Part shown: positions 1 to 7,879 of the stretch, piece after piece | Layout: every line of letters begins with the position of its first letter | How positions within the stretch are numbered: position 1 is the first letter of the stretch | From: Cyclobacteriaceae bacterium | GTDB taxonomy: Bacteria > Bacteroidota > Bacteroidia > Cytophagales > Cyclobacteriaceae | Direction of reading: 5' to 3' | Assembly (NCBI GenBank): GCA_022842845.1 | Contig: JALHOT010000022.1 | Coordinates: 1-47,435, forward strand | DNA: 47,435 nucleotides | The notes under the pieces: model-generated | What the model was told of the DNA's origin: nothing | The model's input: the letters and a program-made list of their open reading frames with translations, nothing else | The model's database searches: none | Position numbers and translations under genes: made by a program

Positions 1-60
1 CAACATTTTTTCTTTTCTTTGTTCTACTCTTGCACTTGTTTTAGTCACCTTTGTTGTCTA

Positions 61-130
61 TTTGTTGCCCAATCTCTGTAAGTGCTTGATAATAAAGGGA
101 ACTATAATTTTTGTATCGGGAAGTAACCAT
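61..130 (-). repeat. Degenerate copy of a kinase-downstream repeat
   Basis: This segment lies about 85 bp beyond the stop of the ten-PAS kinase. On the plus strand it carries TTGTTGCC, then GTGCTT, then GTATCGGGAAGTAA, in the same order as the segment at 5693-5764 (TTGTTGCC, GTGCTT, GTATTGGGAAATAA) behind the next kinase gene. The middle is poorly conserved. It lacks the AAC and GTT core triplets seen in the second copy. It may be a shared 3'-UTR element or a decayed recombination site; the match was made by eye only. I see no gene in positions 1-212. Confidence 0.35.
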
Positions 131-212
131 TCCAGGCAATCCAAATACCAAGCACTCTTAAACTACCACCAAATAAGATAAAAATTAACGGCCTATTGTA
201 GGCGTTTGAACA

Positions 213-3200
213 CTACTTCCTTACATGCTTCTCAATCATCCTTAAGAGCACGTTTTCGTCCACGGGTTTAGCGATGTAGTCGGTACATCCAGCCTCCAAG
301 GCTTGTTTAATATTCTCTTCAAAAGTATAACCCGATTGTACAATAATAACTGCTGTTTTGTTGAATTGCCTTATTTGTGAGGTGGCTTCATACCCGTTTA
401 GTTCAGGCATACTAAGGTCCATCAACACCACATCCGTGTCAGGGTTGTTGCGCATAATTTCTACTACTTCGGTGCCAGTAGTGGCATGCAGAATTTCATT
501 GCCATTTATGTTCAATACCGCTTTTAAAAAGGTTGCCGAAATAAAATCATCTTCGGCTAACACTATTTTAATTCCCTTGTGGCTTTGCTCTCTATTTTTA
601 GATGAGCCAGGCTCTGCTGCTTGTAACTGTGTGCCGGGCACATCACGTTGACAGGGAATGGTAAAGTAAAAAGATGAACCTTTCCCCACCTCACTTTCCA
701 CCCACATTTTTCCACCTAGTTTTTCTACCTGCGCTTTTGAAATGGCCAAACCCAGGCCTGCCCCTTCATAGTCGCGTGTGGTTGATTCATTCACTTGCCT
801 GAAACGTTCAAAAATAAAATCTAACTGGTCGTGTGGTATGCCGATGCCCATATCTTTTACAAAAAACTCAAGCTCTGCTTGTTCAGGTTTTTCACGGCTG
901 CCCAATTCAATCGTACCCGCACTGGTGAACTTAATGGCATTCTTAACCAGGTTTGTAAGTGTGCCGTACACCTTCTCTTTGTCGGTTATAATAACAGCAT
1001 TTTGGGCGGGTAATAGGCTTGTTACTACAATCTGAATTCCTTTTGCGGAGGCTTCGGGCTCAAAAAATGACTTGATAAATTCCAACTTCTCGTTGATGTT
1101 GGTGGATGAAAGTGTTATAGAAATTTCACCTGATTCTATTTTAGATATGCTGATGATGTCATTGATGATATTGAGCATGCGGGTTCCGCTTTGCTGAATC
1201 AGCGCCAGATACTCTTTTTCTTTTTGAGGTGTAATGTCTTGCTTTTGCAGCAGGTTGGCAAAGCCCAAAATGCCGTTCATCGGTGTCCTTATTTCATGGC
1301 TCATGTTGGCCAGAAAGGCAGTTTTTAGGCGGTCGCTTTCTTCTGCTTTTTCTTTGGCTTCGATTAATTCTTCATTTTGTTTTTTAAGTTCTTGCTCCAT
1401 TTGTACGCGCATCGTAACATCGCGTGTCACTGCCAAAAGCACCGGAACAGAATCATTCTCAAGAATAAGCGGTTTGGCGTGAGACTCCAACCATCTTTTA
1501 GTACCCTTCAGCCCGGCTACTTCGAATTGAAGCATACCACTTTCGCCTCTGATCACACTTTCGTGAAATTGGCGGAACTCATCCTGATGAGATGGAAGGA
1601 TAAATGACATTAGACCAATTTGGTTAATTTCCTCCACCGAGCTAGCTTCAAGCATATTAAGTCCAACAGTATTCATTTCTAACAACTTACCATTGGGTGC
1701 TACTAGCTTCACACACTCGGGCTCGGTATCAATAATGGCAAGTAGCCTTCGTTCGCTTGCTTTAAGATTGTTTTCGCTTTTTTCTGCTTTTTCTTTGGCT
1801 TGAATTAATTCTATTTCTTTTTGTACACGGTCTGTTACATCATAATTTGTACCAACCAATTTGATGACCTTTCCGGAATTGTCAAGGATTGTTTTCCCAA
1901 AAGCCCCGATATAACGGATGGTTCTATCTGGCCATATTGTTCTGAATTCCATATTCAGAATTGTTTTATTGGCGATAGCCTCTCTTATTTTTTGTTCGGC
2001 TTCATCAACGTCATCAGGGTGTACCGTAGATTTCCAGCCCTCATAATTGCCAGAAAAGGATTCTCTTGTAAGGCCAAATAATTTAAGTGTTTCATCCTCC
2101 CAAATGAGAATATCTTCCTCAATAATAAACTCCCAGATACCAATATGTGCAGACTGTGTAGCAATGCTTAGGCGCGCGTTAGATCTCTCTATTTCATTCT
2201 GAGCCTCCTTTTGCTCTGTTATGTCATAATTAACACCAATCATTTTGTACGGTTTGCCATTCGTATCACGAACAGACTCTGCCATACCTTTGATGTGATG
2301 GATGGATTTATCTTGCCATATTATTCGGAATTCGCTATTAAAACTTTGGCCAGAAGTGATTGCGTTTTGCAATTCTTGTTCGCTTCTCTCAAGGTCGTCT
2401 GGGTGTACAATAGAACGCCATGCCTCATATGTGCCTGAAAAGGTGCTTTTAGAAACATTGAATAGGTCAAACATTTTATCATCCCAAATCAATTTTTGAT
2501 CTTCTAAGAAAAACTCCCAAATCCCAATTTGTGCAGCCTCTTTAGCAATGCTCAGGCGCGCATTAGAGGTTTCTTTTTCATTTTGTATTTTTTTCTGTTC
2601 GGTAATATCTTTACCCGTTGAAATAAAGTAGTCGCCAAAAGGAATGCTCTCCATGTATAAATACTGGTCTGTGGGAGCAAAGTAGTTTTCCCAATGGTAG
2701 GGTTTGTGGGTTTTAAATATTTCCTCTACAATGGGCATAAATTGGTCGTGTGCATCGGCTCCAAATATTTCATTGGCTGTTTTGCCGATTACGTCATTGA
2801 TAGATTTGTCCCATGATTTTAAAGCTGACGGATTAACATCTACTAATTGCCATCCCGAAATTTTTCCGCTTTTGTTTTTGATAATCTTCCATAGGTGTAC
2901 CTCATCAATTAGATTTTCAAACAATCCTCTGAATTTTTTCTCACTTTCTTGTAAAGCAAATTCAGACTGTTTACGATCGGTGATGTCTTCTACTTGTCCA
3001 TCTAATCTAATAGGGCTGCCATTTTGGTCTTTTATTACTCGTATTTTGCTGTTTACCCATTTAGTAATTCTGCCTGCAGTAATTACTCTGTAGGACTGTT
3101 CTACTTTGTGATTTTTTTCGAGACGTTCAAACATTTGTGAAATTAATTCTCTATCCTCTGGGTGAATTACCCTCTGATAAAGTGTGCTGCCTTTCGCCAT

Positions 3201-5285
3201 CCATTCCTGTATGGGATAACCGTAAAGTTGTTCAACCGATGGGGTAACGAACAAAGTTTCTAAGGCGGGGTATGACATAGACCAAACCACATCTTCCATT
3301 TCTCCAAAGATGCTCTCGAGTTTCTGTTTGGTGGCTTGGAGTTCTAACTCCGCCTGCTTCAGTTCGGTAATGTCCACATTGGTTCCCAATAGATATTCAA
3401 CATTCCCTTCTTTGTTTGTATGCACCGTGTCCACCGCCTTAATGAGACGTACTTGCCCATCATTGACCCGTCTTATATGGAATTCACGCACACTGCTGCC
3501 ACGTAGCTTAATCGTTTCCTGCAAAATGGATTCCTGCTCGGGTAATTCCTCTTGTAGTACTAGTGCACTAATTTGGCTGAAGTCAAGAAAATCATCTTCT
3601 GTAGGAACCATCCCATAAAGGTTAAACATCTGTTTATCCCATTTTACACGATTGTTATTTATGTTCCACTCCCATATGCCAACCCCTGAAACTAAGGTTG
3701 CCAAATGGTTTCGTTGGCCCATTGTATGCAATTCTAACTCCGCCTGCTTCTGTTCGGTAATGTCTTGAAAGATTCCTGTTAATTTTATTGGCTTTCCATT
3801 GACAAGCGTAACCTCACAGGTTGTTCTTACATTTATCTTCCTTCCTTTGGTGGTGTAGGTTTCAAGGTATAAATCATAACCCACACCTTTTGTCACAGCA
3901 AGTTCCAACGCCTCACTGATTTGTCTTTTTGATTCGGGTAAAAAATAACCTACACCGGCATCCACAGTAGGGTTAAATTCTTCAGGACTGGTATCATGAA
4001 TGCGATACGTTTCCGCTGTCCAGAAAAGGTGGTTGTTGGTTAAATCCAATTCCCAACCACCAACTTTTGCAATGGCCTGAGAAGCTTCTAATAATTGATT
4101 GTTCCTTTTATATTTTTCTTCTGCTTCCTTGCGTTCAGTAATATCCTGACATATGCCGACTGCCCGCAACGGTTGTTTTTGATCGTCACGAAAAATTTTC
4201 CAGCGTTCTTCCACATATTTTGTAACACCTTTGGCGGTGATAATCCGATGTTCAATGGTATTGTAAACGTCATTATTAAATGAGGTTTTAAACGCATCAT
4301 CTACTATTGCACGATCCTGTGGATGAACGAATTCTAAAAATGCCTGATGAGAACTATGAAATGTTTTCGGGTCAAGGTCGAAAATCTCGTAGGTCTGATT
4401 GGACCATATCACCTCTAAGGTTGACAGATCGGTTTCCCAACTGCCCACTTTTGCCACTGCCTGCGCTACAAGTAATCTGGCCTCGCTCTCTCGCAGCGCT
4501 ACTTCCACCGCTTTGTGTGTGGTAATGTCTGAAGAGATGCCTGCGATGGCAGAGATGTTGCCATTTTCATCCATGATGGGGGTATTCACCACTTGCACCA
4601 TAATGACGCTTCCATCTTTGCGTTGCGCCACAAATTCTCCCTGCCAGTTTCGTCCCTCACGCAAGGATGCCATAATTTCTTGCGCTTGGGCTGAAGAGGT
4701 TTGTGGAACAGTCAGCTCCATTATACTCTTCTCAATGGCGTCTGTGGCCGTCCAGCCATACAAGGTCTCTGCAAATTGATTCACATAGGTGACGATGCCG
4801 GCCGGAGTGGTGACAATCACCGCCTGGTCGATACTCTTCAAGATATGGGCTTGAAAACGTACGTGATCTTCTGCCTGCTTGCGCATCGTAATATCTCGCA
4901 CACTAGCCGCAAATGCTTTCTTACCATTTACTTCAAATTGAGAAATGGATACCTCCACAGGAAATTCTTTGCCATTAGCATGCAAAGCCATTACATCCAG
5001 AGCGCCATGAATAGCCCTGTGGCTTACATTAGATTTTGGGAAATCCTGAACGTCTTTTTTAAGTGCCCCACGGCTGGTGGATGGTATCAAAATATCAAGC
5101 GATTTGCCAAGGACTTGAATAGCTGAATATCCAAACATTTTCTCTGCAGGCGGATTGAAATGTAAAATGAGTTGGTCGCTGTCTGTGATGATAATGCCCT
5201 CAATGGACGAATTCAAAATACTCCTAGCAAATTGCTCGCTCGGGCGCAATTGCTCCTCTGTCTGTTTCTGTTCGTTTAAGCTCAT
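213..5285 (-). CDS. Ten-PAS hybrid histidine kinase with C-terminal receiver
   Basis: This 1690-residue protein has no signal peptide or membrane segment, so it is probably cytoplasmic. Ten PAS or PAS-PAC units follow one another, each closed by a DIT..K or DVT.R type motif (for example DITERKEAEE, DITEQKQAEL, DVTMRVQMEQ), up to about residue 1290. Next come a HisKA dimerisation domain with the H-box SHEIRTPMNG (His1330), an HATPase_c domain with N-box NLVKNAIKF and G-boxes DMGIGIP and GAGLGLAISK, and a receiver at about 1565-1690 with acidic pair EDD, phosphoacceptor Asp1623 in LMDLSMPE and a conserved Lys in AKPVD. It should autophosphorylate and pass the phosphate to its own receiver; with no DNA-binding output, a separate phosphotransfer protein or regulator is needed. 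PAS 8 and 9 look like a recent tandem duplication. Ligands cannot be predicted. The start is the only ATG before the first PAS. Confidence 0.93.
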   Translation of the reverse strand: MSLNEQKQTEEQLRPSEQFARSILNSSIEGIIITDSDQLILHFNPPAEKMFGYSAIQVLGKSLDILIPSTSRGALKKDVQDFPKSNVSHRAIHGALDVMALHANGKEFPVEVSISQFEVNGKKAFAASVRDITMRKQAEDHVRFQAHILKSIDQAVIVTTPAGIVTYVNQFAETLYGWTATDAIEKSIMELTVPQTSSAQAQEIMASLREGRNWQGEFVAQRKDGSVIMVQVVNTPIMDENGNISAIAGISSDITTHKAVEVALRESEARLLVAQAVAKVGSWETDLSTLEVIWSNQTYEIFDLDPKTFHSSHQAFLEFVHPQDRAIVDDAFKTSFNNDVYNTIEHRIITAKGVTKYVEERWKIFRDDQKQPLRAVGICQDITERKEAEEKYKRNNQLLEASQAIAKVGGWELDLTNNHLFWTAETYRIHDTSPEEFNPTVDAGVGYFLPESKRQISEALELAVTKGVGYDLYLETYTTKGRKINVRTTCEVTLVNGKPIKLTGIFQDITEQKQAELELHTMGQRNHLATLVSGVGIWEWNINNNRVKWDKQMFNLYGMVPTEDDFLDFSQISALVLQEELPEQESILQETIKLRGSSVREFHIRRVNDGQVRLIKAVDTVHTNKEGNVEYLLGTNVDITELKQAELELQATKQKLESIFGEMEDVVWSMSYPALETLFVTPSVEQLYGYPIQEWMAKGSTLYQRVIHPEDRELISQMFERLEKNHKVEQSYRVITAGRITKWVNSKIRVIKDQNGSPIRLDGQVEDITDRKQSEFALQESEKKFRGLFENLIDEVHLWKIIKNKSGKISGWQLVDVNPSALKSWDKSINDVIGKTANEIFGADAHDQFMPIVEEIFKTHKPYHWENYFAPTDQYLYMESIPFGDYFISTGKDITEQKKIQNEKETSNARLSIAKEAAQIGIWEFFLEDQKLIWDDKMFDLFNVSKSTFSGTYEAWRSIVHPDDLERSEQELQNAITSGQSFNSEFRIIWQDKSIHHIKGMAESVRDTNGKPYKMIGVNYDITEQKEAQNEIERSNARLSIATQSAHIGIWEFIIEEDILIWEDETLKLFGLTRESFSGNYEGWKSTVHPDDVDEAEQKIREAIANKTILNMEFRTIWPDRTIRYIGAFGKTILDNSGKVIKLVGTNYDVTDRVQKEIELIQAKEKAEKSENNLKASERRLLAIIDTEPECVKLVAPNGKLLEMNTVGLNMLEASSVEEINQIGLMSFILPSHQDEFRQFHESVIRGESGMLQFEVAGLKGTKRWLESHAKPLILENDSVPVLLAVTRDVTMRVQMEQELKKQNEELIEAKEKAEESDRLKTAFLANMSHEIRTPMNGILGFANLLQKQDITPQKEKEYLALIQQSGTRMLNIINDIISISKIESGEISITLSSTNINEKLEFIKSFFEPEASAKGIQIVVTSLLPAQNAVIITDKEKVYGTLTNLVKNAIKFTSAGTIELGSREKPEQAELEFFVKDMGIGIPHDQLDFIFERFRQVNESTTRDYEGAGLGLAISKAQVEKLGGKMWVESEVGKGSSFYFTIPCQRDVPGTQLQAAEPGSSKNREQSHKGIKIVLAEDDFISATFLKAVLNINGNEILHATTGTEVVEIMRNNPDTDVVLMDLSMPELNGYEATSQIRQFNKTAVIIVQSGYTFEENIKQALEAGCTDYIAKPVDENVLLRMIEKHVRK
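3342..3374 (-). repeat. Intragenic 33-nt PAS-linker repeat, copy 1
   Basis: This 33-nt stretch differs at one base from positions 3732-3764. Both encode the PAS-PAC boundary DIT-x-x-KQAELEL inside the ten-PAS kinase. Near identity at the DNA level, where the PAS domains themselves have diverged, suggests recent intragenic duplication or gene conversion. Confidence 0.85.
3732..3764 (-). repeat. Intragenic 33-nt PAS-linker repeat, copy 2
   Basis: This is the partner of the repeat at 3342-3374, with one mismatch. The two copies are 390 bp apart, a multiple of three and about one PAS-PAC unit, so unequal crossing-over between them would delete or add one PAS unit in frame. Confidence 0.85.
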
Positions 5286-5838
5286 CGCTTCGCTTATTGT
5301 ATACCTTGTACCACCAAAGGTTTAAACTTTTGTTATTTCGATCGCTTGTGTTTTGGAATTTAAATCTAAAAAATGATTAATAAAAATAAATTTTCTATCC
5401 CAAATTGGCGCTGCACCTAGTCCTTGCATTACTCAATCAATTTTGCGACTGACTAAAGTCAGACAACCAAACCGAGTTGAAAACTAAATGTGGTAAGACT
5501 TAATCAAGTGATGTTAAAAGAGGGCCTTGCCACGCCTTACTACAAACATTTTTACTCTATGTAAAACACTACAAGCAAATGAATACAGTAGCGAGGAACA
5601 AGAAGAAAGGGCACTCTCCAAGAGTGAAAAAATTCCAAATCAGCTTGCGTTTGCTGTTGATTGATGAAGCTTAAGGCATTCTCGTTGCCCAGTTGTTGCC
5701 TTATTTGGTATGTGCTTAACAGTCAATCTTAAGCCTTTTTTTGAAATATCGTATTGGGAAATAAGACGCTTGTTAGGTCTATCCTTCAAATCTTAAGTAA
5801 ATTCAATAAGAACATTCTATTTATTAGAAATTACCCTG
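5286..5838. other. 553-bp intergenic region without a recognisable gene
   Basis: No convincing coding frame is present. The region separates two minus-strand kinase genes. It holds the AT-rich upstream region of the ten-PAS kinase (5286-5400), where I could not find a perfect TAnnTTTG element, and the attC-like element at 5714-5778 downstream of the second kinase. A short open minus-strand frame of about 36 codons overlaps that element, but it has no start and no family resemblance. Confidence 0.6.
5714..5778. repeat. attC-like imperfect inverted repeat (65 bp)
   Basis: The plus strand starts GCTTAAC (fits RYYYAAC) and ends GTTAGGT (fits GTTRRRY). Inside, TCTTA at 5727-5731 pairs with TAAGA at 5762-5766, and the spacers to the outer boxes are 6 and 5 nt. 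That is the R-L-loop-L-R geometry of integron attC sites, with about 30 nt between the arms. The boxes read acceptably in both directions. It lies 60 bp after the stop of the kinase at 5839-7671. No integrase is in the window, so it could equally be a 3'-UTR fold. Its flank and right end resemble positions 61-130. Confidence 0.3.
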
Positions 5839-7671
5839 CTAACCAAAGACTATTGCCTCCTGATGTACTTCCACCTGCTTCTCTGATTTCTCTTGCTTTG
5901 CATGGTTAGGCAAAACCATATTGAATCTTGTCCACTGACCCAAGGAAGACTCCACCCGTATCGTTCCCTCACACATCTTAACGCTTTCTTTCACAAGGAA
6001 TAAACCTATACCAGTGCCGTGAGCACTATCTACTGCCCGGTAAAACATATCAAAAATATGAGAAAGGTGCTCCTGCCCTATGCCAATTCCATTGTCTTTG
6101 ATTTCGAAGCGCAATGCGTTTTCATCAATAATGGCTTCAATGAATAAGTAATTATTTTTTTTATGCTTATCATAGTATCGGTAAGCATTCGAAAACAAGT
6201 TCTTTAAAATAATCTCTAAACGGGTTCTATCGGTATGCAAGCCACTTCCCTTTATCCGTAACAATGGTTCAATGCGGTGCGCTTGCGGCAAGTACTGCAA
6301 ATCAGCCAGTATATTTGAAATGATCAGGGCTAGGTCTACCTCCTCAATCTTCAGTCTTTGTCTTTTATTCTTGGCATAATCAGTAATGTCCCTGATGAAA
6401 CTATCTAGTTTGTTCACTGTGTGATTCATCTTATCAAAGTAATGAGCATGTTCTGCCTGGTTAATCTCCATCTTCGCCAGATGAATCAGACCCAGTAAAG
6501 AAGCTAAGGGAGATTTTAAATCATGGGCTGCACTATAAATAAAGCGATCTAATTCTTCATTTAACTTCTTCAGCTCTTTGTTTTGACTTTCTGTTAAAGA
6601 GGCTGCTCGTTCAATTTCCATAAACTGATTTTTCAACTTTCTGCTCATTGTTATAAAAGATTGCGTCAATTGATTCACTTCGTAAGTATCCATTTCCTCT
6701 TCCCACTCATTTTCATTTAAACCTTCCTTCACAATAAACTTCGTCATGGTGCCCGTTAGTTTTTTGATGGGCCTGGCCAGCATAATGGATGTATAGTATA
6801 TCGACAAAACAGAAGCGAGTAAAGTCAACAGTACTATACCGCCAAAGAGCCAGGTAATGTTTTTTACCATGGTATCAGTCCTGGCCTTAAGCATGTCGTT
6901 GAGTACCAATAGCTCTCGCGAAAGAGCTTCCGTGTGAGTATTCAAACGGCCCAACATACCCAGATCGGGCCTGATACCAATGGCATAATCCATTTGTACC
7001 AAGGCATTAAACTGCTCCTGATACTTTGCCAGCGTAAGGCTATTGGGATGCTCTGCAGGTAACTGCGCAGCAATTCTATCAGCCAGATTGTTAAACTGTG
7101 TAATATACCTGGCTTCCTTACGCAGAAAAAAATCCTTTTCATGTCTGCGAAGCATCAAAAGCTGCTCCAGTGGAATTCTTGCGTTTTTATTTTCGAGTTC
7201 ATGGGCATAATTACGCATGCTCCCCTCTACACCATGATCCTTAAATCCTCGCAACCTGATTTGTGCGGAAAGACTGTCAAAGGTATTTTGGTAGGCACCA
7301 AATATTTTTTCAACAGCAGCGAAGTGCTCCTTTGAACAAAGCTCATGGTCCAGCATAGCCTTTTGCAGACTGGTGTATTGCCTGATCAGACTATCCACTA
7401 CTTTCTTTCTCATATCGAGTAAGCCGCTGGAATCAGTTAAAAAAAAGTCCTCATTCACCGTTTCAAAACGCAGAAAATCAAGGTCTTGCTCGCTCAGGAT
7501 GACCATTAAGATTCTCTGTTGATCGATAGAAGCATTAATGGAATGTATTGTGTTGATCTTGCTTTGAAAGAAAACAGCGAATGCACCCACAAGCAACAGG
7601 CATAGTAACATAATACCAAATGAAAAAAACAGTCGCTTCGAGATAGAGCTGAGCCTGAAAAAATGCTGCAT
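5839..7671 (-). CDS. Membrane sensor histidine kinase with RRHEKDFFLRK sensor domain
   Basis: The frame is open from an ATG at 7698, but the ATG at 7669-7671 is preferred: it gives MQHFFRLSSISKRLFF, which aligns with the first residue of the divergent paralogue (MIQFFKDLKIRVKLLL). The product has about 610 residues: a first TM at about 12-35, a helical periplasmic domain with RGFKDHGVEGSMR and LMLRRHEKDFFLRK, a second TM near 275-300, a HAMP-like stretch and coiled coil, HisKA with H-box SAAHDLKSPLASLL (His383 from this start), and HATPase_c with NLFSNAYRYY, DNGIGIG and GTGIGLFLVKESV. It should be an inner-membrane kinase responding to an envelope or extracellular signal. There is no adjacent response regulator, so it is an orphan. 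The sensor resembles helical-bundle ligand domains of chemoreceptors; the ligand is unknown. Confidence 0.9.
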   Translation of the reverse strand: MQHFFRLSSISKRLFFSFGIMLLCLLLVGAFAVFFQSKINTIHSINASIDQQRILMVILSEQDLDFLRFETVNEDFFLTDSSGLLDMRKKVVDSLIRQYTSLQKAMLDHELCSKEHFAAVEKIFGAYQNTFDSLSAQIRLRGFKDHGVEGSMRNYAHELENKNARIPLEQLLMLRRHEKDFFLRKEARYITQFNNLADRIAAQLPAEHPNSLTLAKYQEQFNALVQMDYAIGIRPDLGMLGRLNTHTEALSRELLVLNDMLKARTDTMVKNITWLFGGIVLLTLLASVLSIYYTSIMLARPIKKLTGTMTKFIVKEGLNENEWEEEMDTYEVNQLTQSFITMSRKLKNQFMEIERAASLTESQNKELKKLNEELDRFIYSAAHDLKSPLASLLGLIHLAKMEINQAEHAHYFDKMNHTVNKLDSFIRDITDYAKNKRQRLKIEEVDLALIISNILADLQYLPQAHRIEPLLRIKGSGLHTDRTRLEIILKNLFSNAYRYYDKHKKNNYLFIEAIIDENALRFEIKDNGIGIGQEHLSHIFDMFYRAVDSAHGTGIGLFLVKESVKMCEGTIRVESSLGQWTRFNMVLPNHAKQEKSEKQVEVHQEAIVFG

Positions 7672-7852
7672 CATGGCGCAAAAATACCAGCTACGCATTG
7701 CGCCTACTTTTTGTGGGTATTATGTCTTTGTTAATTGATGATGTGAATTTCCGCGTAGTTACTCGCTAATACACAGCATATGAAGCCATACACTTCTGGT
7801 AAAATTAATCTAATCATAATACACCCTGCACACAAGCCTTTCTTACCACTAG

Positions 7853-7860
7853 TAACTTTG
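7853..7860 (+). promoter_or_regulatory. Bacteroidota -7 element for the GAF sensor gene
   Basis: TAACTTTG matches TAnnTTTG exactly and ends 19 bp before the ATG at 7880. I could not find a clear -33 TTG at the usual distance, so the support is the -7 box and its position. Confidence 0.5.
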
Positions 7861-7879
7861 AAACTTATTAATCCCCGGC

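Noticed and set aside
4088..4300. A 70-codon minus-strand frame and a plus-strand frame of similar size inside the ten-PAS kinase gene
   Set aside because: Both are out of frame with a gene whose PAS domains read through the region without a break; no family resemblance.
5680..5790. A short minus-strand frame of about 36 codons over the attC-like element
   Set aside because: It has no start codon and no family resemblance, and the repeat structure explains the sequence better.
7679..7686. TATTTTTG on the minus strand as a promoter for the histidine kinase
   Set aside because: It ends only 7 bp before the chosen ATG, which would make the message leaderless; there is no -33 box, so it is not listed as a feature.
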